Origin: Pseudomonadota bacterium
GTDB taxonomy: Bacteria > Pseudomonadota > Gammaproteobacteria > Steroidobacterales > Steroidobacteraceae
Direction: 5' to 3'
DNA length: 5,186 bases
Assembly: GCA_028067895.1 (NCBI GenBank)
Contig: JAPTUI010000224.1
Span: 1-5,186, forward strand
Shown: piece by piece, positions 1 through 5,186 of the stretch
Position numbering within the stretch: position 1 is the first letter of the stretch
How the letters are laid out: the number at the start of each line of letters is the position of its first letter
Made by a program: the position numbers and the translations under genes
Notes under the pieces: generated by a model
Databases searched by the model: none
What the model saw: only the letters and a program-made list of their open reading frames with translations
What the model was told of the DNA's origin: nothing

Positions 1-305
1 ATCCGCGCCCCGGCACTGCGCAGGCCAGGCGTGCAGCCCCGGGTCACGATCTCCGCAATCGGCTGATACAAAAAATAAATCAACAGCGCGACGATGACCC
101 CGCCCGTCAGCAGGTGCGCGGCCAGCGGTTGGGGCAGGCCCGGCACCAGCCGCAGCAGCACGACGATGAGCAGGACGGCGAGCGCGCCCAGCAAGCGGAT
201 CTGCCAGTCGATGAGGAACGCGTAACTGCGCATTCCCGGTCCTGCGACCGGCAGCGTCATCTCGACGCCCGTGAGACTCCTGACGGTGAGTACAGCCGCG
301 GCCAT
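1..305 (-). CDS. RDD family membrane protein, N-terminal part (truncated by window edge)
   Basis: Reading the minus strand from the ATG at 305 gives 101 codons without a stop down to the window edge; the C-terminus lies outside. The protein has the RDD-family layout: a short N-terminal strand region (TGVEMTLPVAGPG, residues 12-24), then R26 and D33 around AFLIDW at the start of TM1 (about 29-51), TM2 (about 65-83), and the family's conserved post-TM2 stretch RGCTPGLRSAGAR (residues 89-101), matching the usual G-x-TPGKR-x-xG motif. RDD proteins are small polytopic inner-membrane proteins, mostly of unknown role, some linked to transport. ATG 305 was chosen because the family normally carries 10-20 residues before the LPVAGP stretch and because GGGA (311-314 on the plus strand) sits 5 nt upstream. 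ATG 311 and ATG 260 are in-frame alternatives; 260 would delete the conserved TGVE segment. It is transcribed divergently from the MoxR operon. Family call is firm, start moderately so. Confidence 0.85.
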   Translation of the reverse strand, partial: MAAAVLTVRSLTGVEMTLPVAGPGMRSYAFLIDWQIRLLGALAVLLIVVLLRLVPGLPQPLAAHLLTGGVIVALLIYFLYQPIAEIVTRGCTPGLRSAGAR

Positions 306-329
306 CGCCATCCCGTACGATGAAAAGGG

Positions 330-359
330 TTGCCGGTCAAGGTTCAGCTTAGCTATTCT
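330..359 (+). promoter_or_regulatory. candidate sigma70-like promoter for the MoxR operon
   Basis: TTGCCG (330-335) and TATTCT (354-359) are separated by 18 nt on the plus strand, inside the divergent intergenic region. The -10 matches four of six consensus bases and lies in the least GC-rich part of the region. Transcription would begin near 366, giving about 55 nt of leader before the ATG at 421. It overlaps the minus-strand candidate, so the two promoters may compete or share a regulator. No operator palindrome can be assigned with confidence. Confidence 0.3.
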
Positions 360-374
360 GCCCGACGGCGGCAA
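346..374 (-). promoter_or_regulatory. candidate sigma70-like promoter for the RDD gene
   Basis: On the minus strand TTGCCG (374-369) is followed after 17 nt by TAAGCT (351-346). The -35 is a fair match and the -10 matches only three of six consensus bases. It would give a leader of roughly 30 nt to the ATG at 305. This is a by-eye prediction only, placed in the only non-coding stretch upstream of the gene. Confidence 0.2.
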
Positions 375-411
375 GAAGCCAGCCCGGCGGCCGCCGACCC
401 GTAACTGCATC

Positions 412-415
412 GGAG
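412..415 (+). promoter_or_regulatory. Shine-Dalgarno site deciding the start at 421
   Basis: GGAG lies 5 nt before ATG 421. This decides against the longer reading from GTG 271, whose extra 50 residues are low-complexity, show no family similarity and would run antisense into the RDD gene. Confidence 0.7.
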
Positions 416-420
416 CGATC

Positions 421-1347
421 ATGACATACCAGGCATCCTCCGCACCTCAGTCGATTGGCGGCGTACTCGATGACTGGCTGCGCCTGTTCAGCGCATCGTT
501 CAGCCGCTGCTCGATCCTGGCACTGTTTACCATCGCCGCCGGCGCCATCGCGGTGTTCGCCGTGACGCCGAGGCTGCCGCCGCTGACCGCTTCGGCATGG
601 CAGCACGAAATGCTCATGTGGACTTTGATGAACGGACCGCAGAATGCGTTGGCCTCCCTCGCGCTGCTGCTGATCATCATGGTGGTCACCGGCGCGCTGT
701 TCGCCACACAGATCCGTACGATGCAGGGCGGATCACTCGAGACCGGCGCGGCACTGAACGTCGGGCTGAACCGGTTGCTGCGTCTGATCGCCGGGGTGAT
801 CCTGCAGGCCCTGATCATGTTCGCGATCGCCATCCCCATGATCATCGTCGGCATCGCGGTCGCCGTGATCTTCCACGCCGACCGCGCCACGCTCACACAC
901 CCGCTGCCCTGGGTGCTCATCGGACTCGCGGGACTGGCAGCAATCTGCGCATTCATCTACGTCTCGGTCCGGCTGATGCTGTGGCAGGCCGCCGTGTTCG
1001 TTGAAGATGCCGGCGCGGCGGCCGCGCTCGGACGCAGCTGGCGTCTGGTCAAAGGCCACTGGTGGCGCGTCACGGCCATCCTGTTCGTGGCCAACATCGT
1101 CATCGGCATCCTCGGCTACGTCGTGCCCTGGGCCCTGAGCGCCGCGTTCGGACTGTTCTCGCTGCACGCCGCCGCGCAGGGGGCACTCGGATTGCACCTG
1201 CGTGTAGCGCAGATGCTGTCGCAGACGACCCATCTGTTGACCCTGCCGCTGACTTCCGCGGTCTCTCTCGTGATCTTCCGGGACCTGACACTGCGGGTCG
1301 AGGGCACCGATCTGGCCGCACGGGCGGAGGCGCTCAGCGCCCCTTAA
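421..1347 (+). CDS. polytopic membrane protein, glycerophosphoryl diester phosphodiesterase membrane-domain-like (YciC/DUF7847-type)
   Basis: This 308-residue integral inner-membrane protein has hydrophobic segments at about 28-48, 76-97, 120-152 (long, possibly two passes), 163-184, 216-240 and 272-286. The diagnostic part is the central signature at residues 184-217: R-L-M-L-W-Q-A-A-V-F-V-E, then A-A-L-G-R-S-W-R-L-V-K-G-H-W-W-R. This matches the conserved 'VVVE..g...AL.RSW.L..g.fWR' block of the family named for the membrane domain of glycerophosphoryl diester phosphodiesterases. No catalytic phosphodiesterase domain is present, so enzymatic activity should not be assumed; family members without it are of unknown function. 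It heads the operon, 3 bp before the DUF4129 gene. The N-terminus (IGGVLDDWLRLFSASFSR) is a short amphipathic cytoplasmic lead-in typical of the family. The start at ATG 421 is supported by a GGAG. The membrane assignment is firm and the family name fairly sure. Confidence 0.8.
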   Translation: MTYQASSAPQSIGGVLDDWLRLFSASFSRCSILALFTIAAGAIAVFAVTPRLPPLTASAWQHEMLMWTLMNGPQNALASLALLLIIMVVTGALFATQIRTMQGGSLETGAALNVGLNRLLRLIAGVILQALIMFAIAIPMIIVGIAVAVIFHADRATLTHPLPWVLIGLAGLAAICAFIYVSVRLMLWQAAVFVEDAGAAAALGRSWRLVKGHWWRVTAILFVANIVIGILGYVVPWALSAAFGLFSLHAAAQGALGLHLRVAQMLSQTTHLLTLPLTSAVSLVIFRDLTLRVEGTDLAARAEALSAP

Positions 1348-1350
1348 GCC

Positions 1351-2283
1351 ATGCGGGACCGGCGGCGGCTGGGACTGGCGCTCGCGGCGCTCTGGTGCGC
1401 CGCGACGCCGCTGCGTGCTGCCGTGCCGCCGGCGCCGACGGTGCTCGAACAATGCGCAGCGCATCGACCGGCGCTCAAGGGGTGGCCCGCACTGCACGCG
1501 CAGTGTCCCGGGCTCGGGCGTGCACTGCAGCAGCTCGGACTGACGGGACTGCTGCCGCCGAACTGGCGCGCGACGCTCCAGTCGGACGGCCTCGGGGAGC
1601 TCGCGGCGTTGGCGCACCACTACGCCGGCTCGCCCCGATCGCTCACACCGAACCCCGCGGTCCTGCAGGACACCGCCCACGCACTCGCCACACCGACGCC
1701 TGCGCCGAGCGAGTGGGACCGGATCCGTGCGTGGCTGTCGCACTGGAGTGCGCCGCTGACCGCATTCGTGCGCCGGCACCTGCGCGCGTTGCTGCACGGC
1801 CGCGGCCGCGTGCAGCTGTTGCATACGGTGCTGTGGTGCCTCCTAGCGCTGCTGTTCGGTCTCGCGTCGATCGGCGTCTACTTCGCGCTGCGCACCGGGT
1901 TGTTCAAACGCCGCAGGGTGCGCGCAGCACGCCCGCCGGTATCCGAATTAGCGCCGTCCGCCCCCGCCCCAGCGCCGCTCCCGGAGTGGAACGGCCTCGG
2001 CACCCAACCGTCCCGCATCCTGCGGGTGCTCGTCGAGGCACTGGTCGAAGCCGGACGTCTCGAGCGTGAACGGCATCTGACCTGCCGGGAGCTCACGGCA
2101 CACGCACACTTCGACACCGGAGCGCAGCGCGAAGAGTTTGCCCAGGTTGCGCTGTTGGCCGAGCGTGAACGGTACGGTCCGCCGGCCGTGGCGCGCGTGC
2201 CGGACACGGTGCTGCAGCGGATTCCTGCGCTCTACGCCCAGTGCCGCTCGGCCCGCGCCACCGGCCGCGGAGCCTCCTCGTGA
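1351..2283 (+). CDS. DUF4129 domain-containing membrane protein
   Basis: The 310-residue product begins with a basic N-region (MRDRRR) and a hydrophobic core ending near LRAA (residues 20-24), consistent with a Sec signal peptide or N-terminal anchor. Residues about 25-152 would be periplasmic, largely helical, with two cysteines (C34, C52) that could form a disulfide. A single TM segment follows (about 155-180), then a basic stop-transfer stretch (FKRRRVRAAR), a Pro/Ala-rich linker (about 194-215) and a cytoplasmic DUF4129 domain (about 219-278). That domain shows the usual 'LRVLVEAL...L...TCREL' helices and the closing A-E-R-E-R-Y-G motif (270-276). The function of DUF4129 is unknown; the domain recurs beside MoxR and DUF58 genes and at the C-terminus of transglutaminase-like proteins. 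The start is 3 bp after the upstream stop with no good Shine-Dalgarno close by, so reinitiation by terminating ribosomes is likely. The stop overlaps the next start by 4 nt. Confidence 0.83.
   Translation: MRDRRRLGLALAALWCAATPLRAAVPPAPTVLEQCAAHRPALKGWPALHAQCPGLGRALQQLGLTGLLPPNWRATLQSDGLGELAALAHHYAGSPRSLTPNPAVLQDTAHALATPTPAPSEWDRIRAWLSHWSAPLTAFVRRHLRALLHGRGRVQLLHTVLWCLLALLFGLASIGVYFALRTGLFKRRRVRAARPPVSELAPSAPAPAPLPEWNGLGTQPSRILRVLVEALVEAGRLERERHLTCRELTAHAHFDTGAQREEFAQVALLAERERYGPPAVARVPDTVLQRIPALYAQCRSARATGRGASS
2269..2272 (+). promoter_or_regulatory. Shine-Dalgarno site deciding the GTG start at 2280
   Basis: GGAG is placed 7 nt before GTG 2280, whose last bases form a GTGA overlap with the stop of the DUF4129 gene. 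The alternative GTG at 2241 would add 13 Pro/Arg-rich residues before the membrane anchor and has no comparable ribosome site. Confidence 0.65.
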
Positions 2284-3509
2284 AGGACCGGCTCATCACC
2301 GCCGCGCTCGCCGCCGGGGCGCTGCTGCTGTTTTACGCACTGTTGGTGCCGAAGCCGCAGCGCACGACACCCGCGAGCGGCGTGCCGGTGTCCGACAGCG
2401 CCCGGCCGGCAGGCTACCTGAGCATCTGGCGCTGGCTCGGCGCAGCGCACGTGCCCCGATTGAGTTTGCGCGAGCGCTACACCGCACTGGCGCACCTCGC
2501 GCCGCGTCCGCGCGGCAATGTACTGCTGGTGACTCTGCCGCAGCGCGTGCCGATGCAGGTCGATGAGCTCGGGTTTCTGCGCCGGTGGGTTGCGCGCGGC
2601 AACACGCTGTTCGTGGCGGCGGCGCTCGATGACACCCCGTCGTGGACGCTCGGCGCATACGATCCTCTGGAGTTGAAGAACCTGCAGCGGCTGAGCGGAT
2701 TGCAGTTCGAGCCCGCGGCCCGGGACGCGCCGCTGCGCGCTGCGGTGCGCGCCCTCGCCGCGCACCCTGAGACGCTCCAGGTGCACCGCGCGCAGCCGCT
2801 GATGCATGGCGTGGATGCGCTGCGACCCGTGGGCTCCCTCATTGAGCGTCCCTGGACCGCACACGCGACGGGCCGTCAGATCCCCCTCGTGCTCGCCACG
2901 CTCGCGCAGGACCGAGCGCCCGCGGTGTGGCTCGAGCGGCTCGGCGCCGGGCAGATCATCGTGTCGGCCGTGGCGAGTCCGTTCTCGAACGCCGGACTCG
3001 TACGGCGTGGCAATGCGCGCTTCTTGGCGAACATGCTCGCCTGGTCGCGCAGTCCCCACGGCGCCGTCATCTTCGATGATGCGCACCAGGGCCTGACCGC
3101 GTTCTACGATGCCGCGGCGTTCTTTGCCGACCCCAGGCTGCACGACACGCTGCTGTGGCTGCTGGCCTTGTGGCTGGTGTTCGTGTTCGGCACGCAGCCG
3201 TTGCGTGCGGCACGGGCTCGCTGGCAGGCGATCGACGAAACGGCGTACATTGAAGGCAGTGCGCGCTACCTGGCCGCGGTGGTGCGGCCAGAGGACATCG
3301 CGCGCCGGCTGATCGAGGGCTTCGCCGCGGAGCTTCGCTCGCGCGTACCGAACGGCGACCCGTGGCAATGGCTGCGCTCGGGCAGCGGTGCCGAGGCGCG
3401 CGATTGGCGCAGGCTGGAGCAGCTGCGCGGACGCGCCGACGCGGGCCAGCGCGTCAACCTGCTGCAGCTGCAATCCCTTTTGGCTCGACTTCGAAGGCAA
3501 CTGACATGA
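2280..3509 (+). CDS. DUF4350 domain-containing membrane protein
   Basis: From GTG 2280 the product is 409 residues. A basic start (MKDR) and TM1 (about 5-23) anchor it. Residues about 24-287 should be periplasmic and contain the DUF4350 domain: SARPAGYLSIWRWL (40-53), a strand NVLLVTLPQRVP (80-91), then ELGFLRRWVARGNTLFVAA (96-114). This last part resembles the alpha/beta fold of class I glutamine-amidotransferase-like domains (my recollection of the fold relationship). A second strand block, GAGQIIVSAVASPFSNAGL (222-240), and the FDDAHQG motif (265-271), equivalent to the family's FDE-x-HHG, follow. TM2 is about 288-304, and about 105 residues, mostly charged helices, form a cytoplasmic tail. 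There is no cysteine anywhere, so no amidotransferase-type nucleophile is available and a structural or binding role is more likely. The family is uncharacterised and habitually neighbours MoxR/DUF58. The gene overlaps both neighbours by 4 nt (GTGA, ATGA). Confidence 0.83.
   Translation: MKDRLITAALAAGALLLFYALLVPKPQRTTPASGVPVSDSARPAGYLSIWRWLGAAHVPRLSLRERYTALAHLAPRPRGNVLLVTLPQRVPMQVDELGFLRRWVARGNTLFVAAALDDTPSWTLGAYDPLELKNLQRLSGLQFEPAARDAPLRAAVRALAAHPETLQVHRAQPLMHGVDALRPVGSLIERPWTAHATGRQIPLVLATLAQDRAPAVWLERLGAGQIIVSAVASPFSNAGLVRRGNARFLANMLAWSRSPHGAVIFDDAHQGLTAFYDAAAFFADPRLHDTLLWLLALWLVFVFGTQPLRAARARWQAIDETAYIEGSARYLAAVVRPEDIARRLIEGFAAELRSRVPNGDPWQWLRSGSGAEARDWRRLEQLRGRADAGQRVNLLQLQSLLARLRRQLT
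3493..3497 (+). promoter_or_regulatory. Shine-Dalgarno site for the moxR start at 3506
   Basis: GAAGG lies 8 nt before ATG 3506, inside the end of the DUF4350 gene. It sets the start at 3506 rather than in the longer open frame that extends back to 3362, whose first 48 codons are out-of-frame coding sequence of the upstream gene. Confidence 0.65.
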
Positions 3510-4456
3510 ATGCGCTTGAGGAATTCGCCGGGCAAATCGGGCAGCGACTGGCCGGCACCGTGGTCGGACTGCAGGAGCTCATCAGCGCGGTGGTGATCTG
3601 CGTGGTGGCCCGCGGGCACATCCTGGTCGAGGGCCCGCCCGGCCTCGGCAAGACGTTGCTCGGCAAAAGCCTCGCTCGCTCGCTCGCCGGACGGTTCAGC
3701 CGCATCCAGGGTACCGCCGACCTCATGCCGGCGGACATCACGGGGGTGCACGTGTTCGATGAGGCGAACCGCAAGTTCACACTGCGGCCCGGACCGGTGT
3801 TCACCGAAGTGCTGCTGATCGACGAGATCAACCGTGCAGGCCCGAAGACACAATCCGCGCTCTTGCAGGCCATGGAGGAGCGCCAGGTGAGCATCGACCG
3901 GCAGACCTACCGCCTGCCGCCGGAGTTCGTGGTGATCGCCACCCAGAATCCGCACGAGTTCGAGGGCACGTTCCCGCTGCCGGAATCCCAGCTCGACCGG
4001 TTCATGATGCGGGTGGACGTCACGTATCCCGCCGCTGACGACGAGCGCACGGTGCTCGAGCGATACGGCACGGTGGGCGCCGCGGCAGTGGCATCGGAGG
4101 CCAGCGCAGTCGCGCCAGTCGACGCCGGGCTCCTCGCCGCGGCGCGCGCATGCGCCGATGCCATGCACGTATCCGCGGAGCTGCGCGACTACGCGCTCGC
4201 GCTGGCGCAGGCCTCACGCGAACACCCGCAGATCGCACTCGGACTCTCCACCCGCGGAGCCCTCGCCCTGCTGCGCGCCGCACGCGTCGCGGCGGGCCTG
4301 CGCGGCGCTGAGTTCGTCACGCCCGATGACCTCAAGCGGGTCGCGCCCTGGGTCACCGCACACCGACTGACGCTCACGCCCGAAGCGCTGCTCGAAGGCC
4401 GGACCGGGCGCGAGCTGGTGCGCACACTGCTCGAGCGAGTGCCGGTGCCGCGCTGA
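3506..4456 (+). CDS. MoxR family AAA+ ATPase
   Basis: A complete 316-residue AAA+ ATPase of normal length for the MoxR family. Visible motifs in order: the N-terminal VVGLQELI (19-26), Walker A GPPGLGKT (43-50), the family hallmark RIQGTADLMPADITG (66-80), Walker B VLLIDEINRAGPKTQSALLQ (102-121) with the catalytic D106-E107, sensor 1 ATQNP (145-149), the ESQLDRF arginine-containing block (160-166), and a sensor 2-type LSTRGALALLRAAR (247-260) in the helical lid. No key residue is missing, so it should bind and hydrolyse ATP as a ring oligomer in the cytoplasm. MoxR proteins are regarded as chaperone-like factors that act with von Willebrand A or DUF58 partners, for example in maturation of enzyme complexes or in envelope and stress functions; the client here is not evident. 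It starts in an ATGA overlap with the DUF4350 gene and is followed after 16 bp by the DUF58 gene. Subfamily assignment (MoxR proper) rests on the neighbours and is an inference. Confidence 0.96.
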   Translation: MNALEEFAGQIGQRLAGTVVGLQELISAVVICVVARGHILVEGPPGLGKTLLGKSLARSLAGRFSRIQGTADLMPADITGVHVFDEANRKFTLRPGPVFTEVLLIDEINRAGPKTQSALLQAMEERQVSIDRQTYRLPPEFVVIATQNPHEFEGTFPLPESQLDRFMMRVDVTYPAADDERTVLERYGTVGAAAVASEASAVAPVDAGLLAAARACADAMHVSAELRDYALALAQASREHPQIALGLSTRGALALLRAARVAAGLRGAEFVTPDDLKRVAPWVTAHRLTLTPEALLEGRTGRELVRTLLERVPVPR

Positions 4457-4472
4457 GACGCCCTGCACAGCC

Positions 4473-5186
4473 ATGAGCCTGCAGCGCAACGCCCTGCTAT
4501 TGATCCTGCTGACGGGACTGCTCGGCATTCTCGGGCAATGGGATCCTGCATTCGGGCGGCTGTGGATCCTGCCCGCTGCGCTGGTACTGATCGGGTTGAC
4601 TTACGAGAGCCTGCGGGTGCGCGGCGAAGCCGTGGGACTGCGCCTGCTGGGGCCGCAACGCTGGCCGCTCGGACGCGAACGCACGCTGCAGTTTCTCTTC
4701 GTCCAGGAAGGGCGCGCGCTGTTGCGGGCGCAGGCGGCGCTGCAGGCACCGGCGGAGTTCGCCGCCGAGACCCGCATCGCGCCGCTGCGGTTGGCGCGCG
4801 GAGAAACCGTCGCACTCGAGCTGCGCGCCGAACCGCGCCGCCTGGGCCGCTACCGCTGGCCCCTGCCCGCGCTGCGCGTCGCGGGACCGCTGCAACTGGC
4901 GTGGTGGCCGGCCCACCCGCTCACCGAGTACACCGCGACGGTGATCCCGGATCTGATCGGCCGCCCGGAACGCATCAGCGGCACCGCCGCCGGCGAGGGC
5001 ACCGCGACGCACTTCGGGGGCGGCAGCGCGGAGATCCTGCAGTTGCGCGAATACCGCCACGGCGACTCCCTGCGCGCCATCGACTGGAAGGCGAGCGCCC
5101 GCCGCGGCCAGCTCGTCAGCCGCGAGCTCGCCGAGGAGCGCCGCCTGGAGATCCTGCTCGCGGTGGACGTGGGGCGCGCCTCAGCG
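4473..5186 (+). CDS. DUF58 domain-containing protein, N-terminal part (truncated by window edge)
   Basis: Open from ATG 4473 to the window end, 238 residues with no stop; the C-terminus is missing. Two adjacent hydrophobic segments (about 7-22 and 30-45) form an N-terminal membrane hairpin. A beta-rich region follows (about 50-160), then the DUF58 signature LREYRHGDSLRAIDWKASAR (191-210), RGQLVSRELAEER (211-223) and a hydrophobic strand ending in VDVGRAS (231-237). The D-x-G-x-S in that last element is the first metal-ion-dependent adhesion site loop of a von Willebrand A-like fold, which DUF58 proteins resemble. The product is the expected partner of the MoxR ATPase encoded 16 bp upstream. 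The Shine-Dalgarno is poor (nothing better than GAG about 15 nt upstream), so its translation may depend on moxR. The ATG was chosen because the membrane hairpin begins directly after it. Confidence 0.92.
   Translation, partial: MSLQRNALLLILLTGLLGILGQWDPAFGRLWILPAALVLIGLTYESLRVRGEAVGLRLLGPQRWPLGRERTLQFLFVQEGRALLRAQAALQAPAEFAAETRIAPLRLARGETVALELRAEPRRLGRYRWPLPALRVAGPLQLAWWPAHPLTEYTATVIPDLIGRPERISGTAAGEGTATHFGGGSAEILQLREYRHGDSLRAIDWKASARRGQLVSRELAEERRLEILLAVDVGRASA

Larger units (their letters stand above)
306..420. other. divergent intergenic region
   Basis: The only substantial non-coding stretch of the window (115 bp). It lies between the divergent RDD gene and the operon head, is less GC-rich in its centre (about 340-360), and holds the candidate promoters listed separately. 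A short inverted element AGCTTAGCT is at about 346-354. No terminator, small RNA or riboswitch is discernible. Confidence 0.6.

Noticed and set aside
312..340. A minus-strand TTGACC (340-335) that resembles a strong -35 element.
   Set aside because: The matching -10 position reads TACGGG, a poor match, and transcription would start at or after the preferred ATG 305.
271..420. An N-terminal extension of the first operon gene from GTG 271.
   Set aside because: It would overlap the divergent RDD gene and the promoter region, has no good ribosome site, and adds a segment unlike the family; ATG 421 has a GGAG at 5 nt.
733..1824. A 363-codon minus-strand open frame across the first two operon genes.
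   Set aside because: It is Arg/Gln/Asp-rich with no recognisable motif and spans the junction of two well-supported plus-strand genes.
1062..2069. A 335-codon plus-strand frame overlapping the membrane protein and DUF4129 genes.
   Set aside because: It is a shifted frame with Arg/Ala/Pro-rich low-complexity product; the other frame encodes a signal peptide, TM and DUF4129 domain.
2232..3500. A 422-codon open frame on the minus strand, nearly the mirror image of the DUF4350 gene.
   Set aside because: The translation is rich in Arg/Gln/His/Ala without any family motif or membrane segment; long antisense frames are expected in GC-rich coding DNA and the plus-strand reading has clear DUF4350 features.
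3266..4168. A 300-codon minus-strand frame opposite the moxR gene.
   Set aside because: It is antisense to canonical Walker A, Walker B and sensor 1 coding sequence and has no motif of its own.
4457..4472. Possible terminator between moxR and the DUF58 gene.
   Set aside because: The 16 bp gap contains no inverted repeat or T-run; the genes are more likely co-transcribed.

Overview
The window is GC-rich and gene-dense, with a proteobacterial look. The gene set and its order resemble gammaproteobacteria of the Xanthomonadales/Nevskiales type, but that is an inference from gene content and codon bias. No rRNA or other taxonomic marker is present. I see no mobile element, CRISPR array, tRNA or long repeat.

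Layout: the left end (about 1-305, minus strand) holds the N-terminal 101 residues of an RDD-family membrane protein cut by the window edge. A short divergent intergenic region (306-420) separates it from a plus-strand operon of five genes that runs off the right edge: (1) a multi-TM integral membrane protein resembling the glycerophosphoryl diester phosphodiesterase membrane domain family (421-1347); (2) a DUF4129 protein with a signal peptide and one TM segment (1351-2283); (3) a DUF4350 protein with two TM segments (2280-3509); (4) a complete MoxR-type AAA+ ATPase (3506-4456); (5) the N-terminal 238 residues of a DUF58 protein (4473 to beyond 5186). The genes are very tightly packed (3 bp gap, GTGA overlap, ATGA overlap, 16 bp gap), so co-transcription and translational coupling are likely.

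How they may work together: MoxR ATPases are typically encoded beside DUF58 (von Willebrand A-like) partners and are thought to act as chaperone-like remodelling machines. The DUF4129 and DUF4350 proteins are membrane-anchored, each with a periplasmic part and a cytoplasmic part that could be reached by a cytosolic MoxR/DUF58 pair. The arrangement therefore reads as an envelope-associated MoxR module. Families of this type are widespread but their substrate is largely unknown. This is a recognisable conserved locus rather than a clearly novel system; the open questions are what the ATPase acts on and what the membrane proteins do.
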